Below, in pieces: positions 54,840 to 64,000 of a DNA stretch of 64,000 nucleotides. How positions within the stretch are numbered: position 1 is the stretch's first letter; every line of letters begins with the position of its first letter. Made by a program: the position numbers and the translations under genes. The stretch comes from Watersipora subatra (taxonomy: Eukaryota; Bryozoa; Gymnolaemata; Cheilostomatida; Watersiporidae). The notes below the pieces were generated by a model that saw only the letters and a program-made list of their open reading frames with translations, searched no databases and was not told the DNA's origin. The DNA is taken from positions 29,618,377 to 29,682,376 of the forward strand of contig NC_088718.1 of NCBI RefSeq assembly GCF_963576615.1, in the 5' to 3' direction.

Positions 54840-54955
54840 CTTATATGAGGGGGTACACCTCCCAGGGAGTACCCCTACTAATTTTCCTAGGGGTACATTG
54901 TACTCCTGTGTACCTCCATTTCCAACACTGATTAGAGGTTTTACAGTAGCTTCTT
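54840..54955. repeat. GGGGTAC inverted words and a family A-type end
   Basis: gggggtacacctcccaggga, gtacccctact, ctaggggtacattgtactcc form alternating inverted words. At 54934-54952, gattagaggttttacag before TA equals the reverse complement of the family A end ctgtaaaacctcta. Confidence 0.45.
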
Positions 54956-55839
54956 TATTGTTTATTATGAGCCCAATCAAGAAATATGCCAAAATATGTG
55001 TTAAAATTATTTAAAAACATGCAACACTTAATGAATTATTTTCTCATTTGAAGAAAAGCTTTGTTGTTAAAACTTTCTCACAATCTAAAAGTGTAAATAG
55101 CACTGGAAACCATAAACACAATTAAGAATTAAAGTAGTAGAAAGTGTGTTTCCTTACCTTTGTAATGAACCATTCAATGTATTTACATTAATATGACACT
55201 TTTGGGCTTACTCAAATGGTTTACAAATGATTGCAGTCAATTTTATAATATTAGGTAATTTATCAGTTTTATTAGTCTCAAATATAGGGTTCAGTCTAAA
55301 AACCTTGTAATTCAAACTCCAAACTCACCAATGAATTTCATTGGTGTAAAGCACTTTAATATCGACAATCGACGAGTGCAGAACACTTTAAAGATGTTGG
55401 TTTTTTAAATAGTTTAATTGATCACAGTTACTGTCCCAGATTAAAAACAAGCAATGGTTTTAAACCACAGTACTTTAAAACTGGTAAAGGTCAAGGATCT
55501 ATGTTGTTCACTGCAGCTAAATTATCCAATAAACACTTATTTGACTTTCATGACTTGGCTTCAAATGTTATAAAAGTGGAGTTGGCGGAACACTTGCGGG
55601 TGGCCAGTGACAGTGGTGCTACTGAGGCTCGCTCATGACTGTGTCAGTTCTTTTGTGAACTTCTAGCGGGACTGTCCTGCTGCTAGTCTCGAATTTCCAG
55701 ACAGTCCATTTTGCTTAATATTTATATTTTTGTTAATTTCTGTTTCATCTATAAATTACACGCAATAAAGCATCACGCGCACAATATCACCCCATTAGTT
55801 CTCTATTTACACAACTACAGCTGTAACTAGTAGGACACA

Positions 55840-56646
55840 CACTGGAACCTCAATTCTTGAACACAATTCTGTTCCAGAAGTTGTGGTCGAAAACCGAGTT
55901 GTTCGAGATCCAAAACAAGTTTTCCCATTAGAATTATTATATTTAAGTTTTAATCCGTTCCAAGTCGATTTAACAACTTCGGTAGAGTATTTTTCAACAT
56001 TTTACACTATAAACTGTACTGTATACTGCATACTATAAATAAAAATGGGTAGATATAGATCGTGTTTAATTTTAATAAAATATTTTCTCTCTATGACAAG
56101 GAAAAGAGAAAACAAAAAGTAAACATTTCGTACGCTTTGCTCTTAAAACATCAAAAACATTAAAGGTTAACATACAATACCAAAAATTGCAGAAATTGAT
56201 AATGAAACAGCAAAAGAATGCAACAGATCAGTTACATCAAAAATTGTGTGAAAAATAAAATAGAAACAGCAATGGCAGATTTGCTTCACATATTTGAAGA
56301 ATCCTCCAAAACAATTTAAGGTAACTCAACTGGAGGGGCTGTATCCATAGAAAATCTCTTCGGTAGAGGTGATGCCCTCCCAAATGGCTTTTTTTTGTAA
56401 AGAATTTATGTTGCGAAGCTTCTCCCTTTGTTTGAGAACCTTCCGAAAGTGGCTCATAACAACGTCGTTAAACGTATAAACATGCTGTTTCCGAAGCTGT
56501 TCCAAACTTTTAATTCAAATGCGCATGCTCCGGTTTAGTTGAAAACCGAATTTATGGTAGAGATGCGAGACGAGAAAATCTTTAACTTTTTGGTCAAAAA
56601 GCGAGTTGGTTGAGAACCGAAGCGTTCGAAAACCTAGGCTCTACTG
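55840..56646. mobile_element. pogo-like non-autonomous element, 807 bp
   Basis: Left end cactggaacctcaattcttg, then gaccgagtt-type words (gaaaaccgagttgttcgaga); right end gcgttcgaaaacctaggctc then tactg, inverse of the left end type, followed by TA at 56647. The left TA is replaced by CA. Both inner flanks carry ttgttcgag/ggttgagaaccg phrases in inverted order. No transposase frame. Confidence 0.65.
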
Positions 56647-57029
56647 TATCAACTCTGTAGCAAGTTTACTGTATAAAACTCACATACATGAGCCATGATA
56701 TTGCCTGATCTGGAGTTGATGTGTTTGTGGGAGACAGTAAGTCACTGTCCATGACAAGAGTTGAGATTGACAAAGGTTGATAATTAGAGCAGTGAGTTTA
56801 AACTGACCTGCTCTGGGGAACTATAAATAAATACCCTTTTTTCCGACTTTATCTTTAATATTATAATTACAAGTAACCTGACTGTCTAGATTCTAGATTG
56901 TCAGAGATTGCCAGGTGAGCCCGGGAAATGTTATCAATAAATCATCTTTTTATTAACTCCATCTATATTATTTCTGTCAGAAACACAGATAATAACCAAG
57001 TGCTAAATTATTAGTAAATGTCTTATGGG

Positions 57030-57215
57030 GTTGACTGGCTCAGTTGTCACAAGATTGGACTGAGAAGCAAAATGCTGTGAGTTCAAATCTTGTAAAATGC
57101 GATCTTTGTTGGAAGCACAAACCGAGGCTTCGGATAGATGGACAGATAAACACAGCTGCCATTATAGTAAGGACTATCAGACTAAAGGTCTTGTGCGTCG
57201 TGAGAGATCATCATG
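57030..57215 (+). mobile_element. tRNA-derived SINE, copy 1 of an adjacent pair
   Basis: gttgactggctcagttgtca (box A-like), gtgagttcaaatcttg (box B-like), tail with ggcttcggatagatggacag. Confidence 0.65.
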
Positions 57216-57249
57216 TGTAATAAGTATGTGCATAATTAATCTCAGATGT

Positions 57250-57445
57250 GAAAAGGTGGTCAAGCGGTGTAGAAGGCAGTATGCTTGGCTGCAAATCTGA
57301 ATATTTGAGTTCGATTCAGGTATGGGGTAATTTTTTTTCTCATGCTCTTAGCGTGGCTTCTGACAGACAAGCGGACAAATTAACGAACAGACGGATGGAC
57401 GAACGGATGGACAGACATGATTTCTTTTATAGTAAAAACTGGTTA
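57250..57445 (+). mobile_element. tRNA-derived SINE, copy 2 of an adjacent pair
   Basis: aggtggtcaagcggtgtaga (box A-like), gagttcgattcagg (a very good box B), tail with ggcttctgacagacaagcgg then a run of acagacggatggacgaacgg. Same orientation as its neighbour and a similar tail, but a different tRNA-like head. Confidence 0.7.
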
Positions 57446-57799
57446 GATTCATTCTTTATTCAATAAATAACAGCATGCCGGTAGTGTGGAGCCAGCAATA
57501 CATGCATGTCGGAGACATTTCCGTAAAGTTATCCGCTGTTGGATAGTAGCCAATTCAGAAATCAGTCATTTGGCTCCAGGCATAAATTGATATAGAAACG
57601 CAAAAAATACATGATTGCTAAATTATACCATGTTCCTTCCAATAGGCACTGATAGGCACTTTATAATGAGCTCATGGCTAAACAAATATTACGTTATGTC
57701 GCTATGCCATGAAAATGTTTCCAAAGTTTTTCAATGTTTGGCAAATTATCTTTAAATAATGTCTTACTACTAGTAAAGCTAATAAAAGGCTGTCATATA

Positions 57800-58070
57800 C
57801 TGTAAAACCTCTATTTGAACACCACCTTTATTTGAACACCACCTCTAATAAAACACCACTATAATTATGGCGTAGTATTTTTTGACCCAGCAATTGGGTT
57901 GAAAAATAAAATGTCACCCTTTAATTGAACGCCACCTCTTTTTGCCCGCCACTTTGACATTCTTTGATTTTTTTCAAACCCATAGTAGAGAGTGATCAGT
58001 AGAAAAGTATCGAAAAAATTGTACAAAAAATGATTCAGTTACATCAATAACTATTAATTTTTTCGCTATT
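57800..58070 (-). mobile_element. Family A repeat, copy 5
   Basis: Starts ctgtaaaacctctatttgaa after TA, and has cctttaattgaacgccacct, cactttgacattctttgatt and tcagttacatcaataact, as in copy 2. Confidence 0.7.
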
Positions 58071-58584
58071 GTTGTAGGGGTTGCCATGATTTAAGTGACA
58101 ATGTACCTGAGAAGATCAATCAACACAATCATCAGAACTATACTCTGGTTTGAAGTTACTAAGGTCAAAATCATATTTATTATTCTCAGACTTATCCATA
58201 AAGTGGTTTACAATCTTAGGCTACCTGGAGACTTCAAAGCATTTTGATGAGTGATGAGAATATTCTTCATGAATACCATATTAATACCAACTATAATCGT
58301 ACTTTTGCGTGATGTGAGCATTTTATATGCGATCAAGTTTAGTCAATTTTAATCTTGAAATTTTAATTTCTTTTCTAATTTTTATCTTCATTTAAATTTT
58401 TTAATTTAAGTTTTGACCTTTAAACATTTTGTTTACGTTCATTTTTAATGGCAGAACTTGCTAATCTGAAACCTCTGTCTGCTATGATGACATATGAAAT
58501 AGTAAAAATAAGTAAAAACACTAAAGATAAGATTTCATAGGTTGTATTTGATATATGATAATACTATTTTGTTTCCGTTTTTGA

Positions 58585-59050
58585 GTGTTGAAAGACCTGC
58601 AATAGAGGTTGCACTTTGACATGTGCCAGCAGATAGCCAACTGGAAAGGGTGTGCTTGGACCTGTGCCAGTTGGCAGCCAACTTTATCAAATTATGTTTA
58701 TTATAGTTGAGTATTGAAAGTTCAGGCTTTCGGTGTCATTCATACCCAGTAAAGTACTTACAAACAAGCATTTTAACATTCAGAATAAATGCTGTAATTT
58801 ATGCAAATAAGAAATATTTGGTAGTTTGTATTACATAAAGTGTAACATTTTATTGTGAACAGCAAGAACAAAATTGTAGCAAATTGCGGGAATATGAGCA
58901 GAAACAGTTTACAATTTGTGACGTAATTTTTAGTTTTTTTGCCTGTTCATCATTATTGTATACATCTGATATCAGTTGCGCAAGAAATATTATAAGCTTG
59001 CCAAAACATTAGAGCTGTCACCAACAGCTGGTTTCTGTTAGGTATAAAGT
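58585..59050 (+). repeat. Family C repeat, copy 1
   Basis: Block X (gaaagacctgcaatagaggt, then tgacatgtgccagcaga) comes first, block Y (atcagttgcgcaagaaatat, then tagagctgtcaccaacagctgg) follows 379 bases on. The copy at 62.6 kb has the blocks in the opposite order. Confidence 0.6.
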
Positions 59051-59338
59051 TTGCTGAACAGATTGTTTGCAGATTAGCAAGCCCTGTAACTATATTCATC
59101 ACTCTAATAGAAAAACTTTTATCTGAAGAACAATGGCTAATCGCGTGGAACTTTCAAATAGAAAAGAGATTTTATTTTATCTGATGGTTTTCATATTATA
59201 TCTTGCTTTCCTTTATTACTTTAGAACATTATTCAATGATAGATAAATATGTATTGACAAATATATGTTCAAATTACTAAATTGTAGCAAGTTAAATGAA
59301 ATCTCCCTCTCTCTCTCTCAGTCAGTAGAGGTGACTAT

Positions 59339-60158
59339 AGGCGTGGTCACACGAGCACCGAACCGACGTAGGATCGGTTCAGTTCGGAGGCTGGTTCGGT
59401 TCGTAGCACATTTCACACGGCATCCGAAGTCACTTCGCTTCCTATATACCATACATATAGAGACAGGACACTGTTTTATTGGTAGTTTTTATGTATTTGA
59501 GTTAAATTATTCTATTGTAAACAAAAAACTTTGAGGAACAGTTATAAATTATAATTACACAACAGATTTATCAGAAGATCGTTCAGCTGCTCAAAATAAA
59601 TCACTCGATACAAAGATTTTGCCAACCCTTCCCATCAACATAATTATATTTTTTATTAACATATGAATGTTTTTTTTATGCTGAGTACATAACAAACAAA
59701 AACAGTCTTTATCATAGTACTGTGGTTTTACATAAATAATTCAGTCAACGACACTTCATCAGGATGAATATGACACATTACTTATATTCTACACGAAAGA
59801 AAATCACAACTATTCTCTTACATTTATGCAAAACTTAAGTGCAACATCTTACATTTATGCAACACAATCACAAGTTTGGGTAAACCTTGTCGTAAATTGC
59901 TTCATGTTGTTCATTTAACGAAATAAAAGTATCGTCCCATTTTTTTTTAACTTTGCTCACACGCACGTAAGGAGAAATGTGACGCGTGCTCGCTAGAATT
60001 TTAACCAGCCAATAAAAGAAATGGTTTAACCACGAAATTTCAAGCAGTACCGAAATGGTCTGTTTCAGCAAGAAATGTCTTCGACCAAACTTTTTACAGG
60101 CGACTGCGACGTCGTTTTGCGCCATTTAGTTCGGTTCGGCGCTCGTGTGACCACCCCT
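59339..60158. mobile_element. 820-bp Harbinger-like TIR element
   Basis: Left end aggcgtggtcacacgagcac then cgaacc; right end ggttcggcgctcgtgtgacc then acccct, inverse copies over about 28 bases. Next to the left end are further copies of ggttcggttcg in both orientations. Flanks are TAT and TTA, not an exact target duplication. Frame 60125-59868 on the minus strand starts beside the right end (MAQNDVAVACKKFGRRHFLL) and runs 85 codons; it could be a remnant of element-encoded protein. Confidence 0.7.
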
Positions 60159-60354
60159 TTAGACTGTCTATGGTTGTGGCTTATGTATAATAAAAGATCT
60201 CTAATCAGCTTGATTACAAGCAGTTGTCTGCCATGAGTTTATATTTATCTGTCTCCATTTTAAATTCCTCTTAGCTACATTTGTAATGCGGAGTCTAGGC
60301 CTTCTTTGAATCCACTTAGCATCACATAGTTGCGAGTATAACAGTTAACAGTAT

Positions 60355-60775
60355 AACAGTATAACAGTTCATGTAGAAGCCAGTCTTGTTACATTCTGTG
60401 TGCATGACCCAACCCATCTCAAATTTTTTTTATTAAGGATGTCAGCCATTTTTGATAGGCCTGCCCGTTTTAAGATCTCTCTATTTGTGATCTTGTCCTG
60501 CCACTTGATGTTCATGATGTGTCTCAAGGATCTCATTCTCACAGCATATACGTAGTTGCTTTACTTGTGCTTGATAAATTGTCCATGTCTCCGTGTCATG
60601 TAAGACAAAGAATTCTGTCAAAGAGCAGTAGTTCAGTCATGGTTGACAGAGCCACTGTTCAATAGCCTACACTTTACAGTTCACTCTTACTGAGTCATGC
60701 TTATTGTTTCAAAGTCTCTGCTGAACTTTGCCGGAGACAGCGCTATGCCGATCCTTGCTTGAAGCTCTTGTTAAG
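60355..60775 (-). pseudogene. Decayed LINE reverse transcriptase, C-terminal part
   Basis: Minus-strand translation gives ASARIGIALSPAKFSRDFET, stops, then over another frame LCLT-TETWTIYQAQVKQL, then VRMRSLRHIMNIKWQDKITN, REILKRAGLSKMADIL and LRWVGSCTQNVTRLA. This is the well-known order in LINE polymerases (QARIGKA, LLYGSETWT, FHLRSLRRILGI-WQDKVTN, EVL-RAGL, RLRWLGHVHRM). Several stops and frameshifts show it is dead. Orientation is opposite to the SINEs at 57 kb. Confidence 0.85.
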
Positions 60776-61204
60776 CAATATAAAAATGCATACATGTGAT
60801 AGTTGATGCTCTACTTGACATAAATGACTTGCCTTACTTCCTATCAATGTTTCAGGCAGGCTGTCAAATAAATGGACGGATTTTTTAGCCAATTTTTATA
60901 ACTTTTAAAAATTTCAGTCATTCTGTGAATTGCCTGAATATTTGACTCATTTTACAAATGGTCTGATTGTACACATTGACTATAACATATATAATTATTA
61001 CATAGAGCCTAATCAATTTATATTTACTTTTTATAGCAAAGAAGTTCACAAATCTCCCACATGTTAATTTTATCATTGATATGCAATCTTACATCTAAAT
61101 GCTATTATTGTATAGCTTGTTATAGGTATTGTTGACTAGTACTCTGGCAGCACTGTACGCTGGAAGAGGTCATCAGATGTAATAAGTAGCTGTATAACTA
61201 TTCC

Positions 61205-61280
61205 AAAAAATTAACAGGCGGTTGATGGGAGCAGGTCGTAAAATGTTGGTCTACCAAACCAGTAGTCATAAGTTGTCTTC
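61205..61280 (+). other. Weak tRNA-like segment
   Basis: gttgatgggagcaggtcgta, then gttggtctaccaaaccagta, then cataagttgtcttcc resembles a worn SINE head. Box B is poor. The neighbourhood 60,780-62,060 holds nothing else clear. Confidence 0.2.
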
Positions 61281-62059
61281 CCTTTGAAATTGTGGCTTCG
61301 AATGAACACGAATGAACACGTCTCTTATTGCAGTAAAGTTTGTTCCCTTGTAGAATAAAACTTGAGAACTGAGCTTGTTCCCTTGGTTCTTTGTTTAGTT
61401 TCATGCACATATTTTAGGGCTAATATGATCCCAGTTGTGCATTGCGAAATTTCAAACATTCCAATGTATACAGGCTTTGTTGACGCTGTGAGTGTAACAT
61501 TAGCCGTTGCGTGACCGTGCTTGCTAACAGCATGCCCAGCTAGATTATGACTCATACAGGTATTTTATATCGTAGTAGTTTTATGCCCTTTTGGCGCGTA
61601 CATGTGATGCAATAAAAACTTGGCATCTATTTTGTACTTGTTTAGTTCATGGTTTGCGGTTGATACAGTTTATATGTGTAACTAATAGCTAATAGGTAAA
61701 CAAGGAGTGAGAACTTCTTAGTACAACTTTTGGAGTTGATTTAATTTATTTTCAATTTCTTTTAAAAACAATTAATCTTTTTATAAAAGTGAAATAAATA
61801 TTTATCACATTTTTATATTTTATTATATATATATTTTATATAATTATATTAATATTTTATATTTTATAAAAGTCAACGGATTTTAATTGGCCCGCAATAG
61901 CGAAGGTCAAGTAAAGGTTAACTATATATTTGCTTTTAAATTTGTTTTAACTTTTTTCTCATTATTTTCTTGTTGATATGTTTTATTGTTGTGAAATTTA
62001 ATCATTTTTAAGTTGGCATTATTATTGGCAACAATTATTACTAAGTTCACAATTGGATC

Positions 62060-62416
62060 TTCATGTAATTTTAAAATGGCTTTGCAGTTAGTAGAAGTAC
62101 AACTGCAAAAGCAAAAGGTTAAAATGGTTTAGTGGTGCAAAAGTGAAAGCGAAAGTGTGATTATGATGTTTATAATTGCAAAAATACTGTCAAAAAAGAG
62201 ATGCGTAACACTGCAACATCAACTCAATAGAACACATCAACTAGAGAAACGATAGCATCTAAAGACATTTCGCAAGTAGTTTTCTTATGAGTGTTTTAAT
62301 CCGTGATCAAATTCTATTAGTTTTAATCTTGAAGCATCTTTGCAATCAGATCACCTCAATCATCAAAAACATTCACAGATAATAAGAAATGCTGACACTT
62401 TCTGATAAAATCTACC
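62060..62416 (+). mobile_element. Family B long-TIR repeat, copy 5 (left arm damaged)
   Basis: The right side is typical (gcatctttgcaatcagatca, cctcaatcatcaaaaacatt, ctttctgataaaatctacca). The centre has atgtttataattgcaaaaat and gcaacatcaactcaatagaa. The left arm is missing or replaced. Confidence 0.65.
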
Positions 62417-62639
62417 AAAATTTTGTGTCAAAAGTTAAAAATTCAAAGGTTATTTTTAATACAAACCAGAAGTAATAAGCCAACCACAGTGGGCAAGTGG
62501 CAGGCTAAATTCCGTCTAACTGGAATATTGCCAAGAAGCATCTCAGCCTTAAAACTCAGTCAGCCAAAAATCATTTGCAGCCAAGCTGGCACTTGCTGAC
62601 TTTGAGAATGGGTGCCTTTCAGTCTCGACAACTTTTTTA

Positions 62640-62920
62640 GGTATCTCATATCAGTTGCGTAAGGAGTATTATAAACTCGCTAAAACATTAGATCTGCAAC
62701 TAACAGCTGGTTTCTGTTTATTTAAAGTTTTTTGATTGATTACAGGCGGATATATTTATATTAATATGCCTACACATCTATTGTTGTTAAATTGAATTAG
62801 TCAACGTTGAAAATTGAAAACCCAATGGGCGAAGCTTTTAAAGTTTGCATTTCAAAAAGTATTGGAAGACCTGCACTAGAAGGAACACTTTGGCATGTGT
62901 CAGCAGGTAGTTGACCTCTT
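62640..62920 (+). repeat. Family C repeat, copy 2 (blocks in swapped order)
   Basis: Block Y (tatcagttgcgtaaggagta, then ctaacagctggtttctgttt) precedes block X (ggaagacctgcactagaagg, then catgtgtcagcaggta) by 215 bases. Confidence 0.6.
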
Positions 62921-63190
62921 TTATTTTGTTTATTGTAGCTTTCTTTGACCAAATCAACCTGAAGTTATGTTTACATTAAAAGTGATTTTTGAATATGAAA
63001 GCCCTGATGAAATAACTTTGAAGTAGCTGATACAACATTCCCTATAGGTCCATTTGGGTCCATACGGGTCCATGAGGGGGCAACTCCGCAAGTCGGCGTC
63101 ATCCGCAAGATGGGAATGGAAAACCTCGCAAGTCAAACTTGTTTTGTTGGTCACAAATTTTTATCATACGTTTCATGCTTGCGAAATATG

Positions 63191-63306
63191 GAAACGGCAC
63201 TTGCGAATGCTGCGCAAGAGAAACGGCACTTGCGAATGCTGCGCAAGAGAAACGGCACTTGCGAATGCTGCGCAAGAGAAACGGCACTTGCGAATGCTGC
63301 GCAAGA
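63191..63306 (+). repeat. 29-bp minisatellite, four copies
   Basis: Unit gaaacggcacttgcgaatgc then tgcgcaaga starts at 63191, 63220, 63249 and 63278, almost without change. Preceded by a threefold gggtccata word at 63048-63075. Confidence 0.9.
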
Positions 63307-63380
63307 AAATGTCAAACAAGTTGTTCTCTTTTAAACATTTTCCACATTTTAGTCGATCTTATTTTAAAACCTGTTGCTAA

Positions 63381-64000
63381 GCAAGACCGGGGTGCATCGC
63401 TATGACCCCGAGGTGCAAGACCCGGGTGCATCGCTATGACTCCCGAGGTGCAAGACCGGGGTGCATCGCTATGACTCCCGAGGTGCAAGACCGAGGTGCA
63501 TCGCTATGACCCCGAGGTGCAAGACCGGGGTGCATCGCTATGACCCCGAGGTGCAAGACCGGGGTGCATCGCTATGACCCCGAGGTGCAAGACCCGGGTG
63601 CATCACTATGACTCCCGATGTGCCAGACCGGGGTGCATCGCTATGACCCCAAGGTGCAAGACCGGGTGCATCGCTATGACTCCCGAGGTGCAAGACCGGG
63701 GTGCATCGCTATGACCCCGAGGTGCAAGACCCGGGTGCATCACTATGACTCCCGAGGTGCCAGACCGGGGTGCATCGCTATGACTCCCGAGGTGCAAGAC
63801 CGGGGTGCATCGCTATGACTCCCGAGGTGCAAGACCGGGGTGCATCGTTATGACCCCGAGGTGCAAGACCGGGGTGCATCGCTATGACTCCCGAGGTGCA
63901 AGACCGGGGTGCATCGCTATGACTCCCGAGGTGCAAGACCGGGGTGCATCGCTATGACCCCGAGGTGCAAGACCCGGGTGCATCACTATGACTCCCGATG
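63381..64000 (+). repeat. 34/35-bp GC-rich satellite, 18 copies, cut by the window end
   Basis: Unit gcaagaccggggtgcatcgc then tatgac(c/tc)ccgaggt. Lengths of 34 (gacccc) and 35 (gactccc) bases alternate irregularly. A variant with acccgggtgcatcactatga appears in units 7, 11 and 18 and is twice followed by gccagacc. The array continues beyond the window. Open frames inside it are not genes. Confidence 0.95.

Noticed and set aside
57030..57320. Functional tRNA genes
   Set aside because: Box A and B-like parts are present, but acceptor and anticodon stems do not pair properly, and the tails are those of SINEs.
63054..63818. Several open frames of 60-108 codons
   Set aside because: Products of the 29-bp and 34/35-bp tandem arrays, open on both strands.

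Overview
The window is nuclear DNA of an invertebrate animal. It is AT-rich, full of introns, and packed with minisatellites, tRNA-derived short interspersed repeats, small terminal-inverted-repeat (TIR) transposons and decayed LINE fragments. A lophotrochozoan (mollusc-like) source fits best. This is inferred from the style of the amylase (animal chloride-dependent type with a long C-terminal extension, as known from bivalves and other invertebrates) and from the repeat types. The species cannot be named from the sequence.

Region 1 (about 1-24,460): one complete alpha-amylase gene on the plus strand, rebuilt as 12 coding exons from ATG 3677 to TAA 24415-24417. The joined product is 700 residues: signal peptide, (beta/alpha)8 catalytic domain with all three catalytic acids, chloride and calcium ligands, domain C, and a roughly 200-residue extra C-terminal domain on its own four exons. 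All splice phases agree. Introns are up to about 4.4 kb and carry a Harbinger-like MITE, a LINE remnant, a SINE and many tandem repeats. The start of intron 1 is a phased 43-bp array of copies of the exon-1 splice donor.

Region 2 (24.5-30.4 kb): repeats only. A 799-bp TIR element is nested in an older repeat (family A), and an empty site for it exists at 52.2 kb in this same window. There is also a 47-bp minisatellite and a pogo-like 780-bp element flanked by TA.

Region 3 (30.4-37.0 kb, minus strand): a three-exon gene for a 146-residue secreted protein with eight cysteines in the mature part. I do not recognise the family.

Region 4 (37-64 kb): no convincing host gene. It holds a TTAA-flanked element with long TIRs (38.0-38.9 kb), three of the five copies of a long-TIR repeat (family B), further family A copies, a second pogo-like element, a Harbinger-like element (59.3-60.2 kb), a LINE reverse-transcriptase remnant, tRNA-derived SINEs, and at the right edge two GC-rich tandem arrays (29 bp and 34/35 bp). 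The 34/35-bp array runs off the window.

The two host genes are unrelated: one is a secreted digestive enzyme, the other an uncharacterised secreted cysteine-rich protein transcribed in the opposite direction, their 3' ends facing each other about 6 kb apart.
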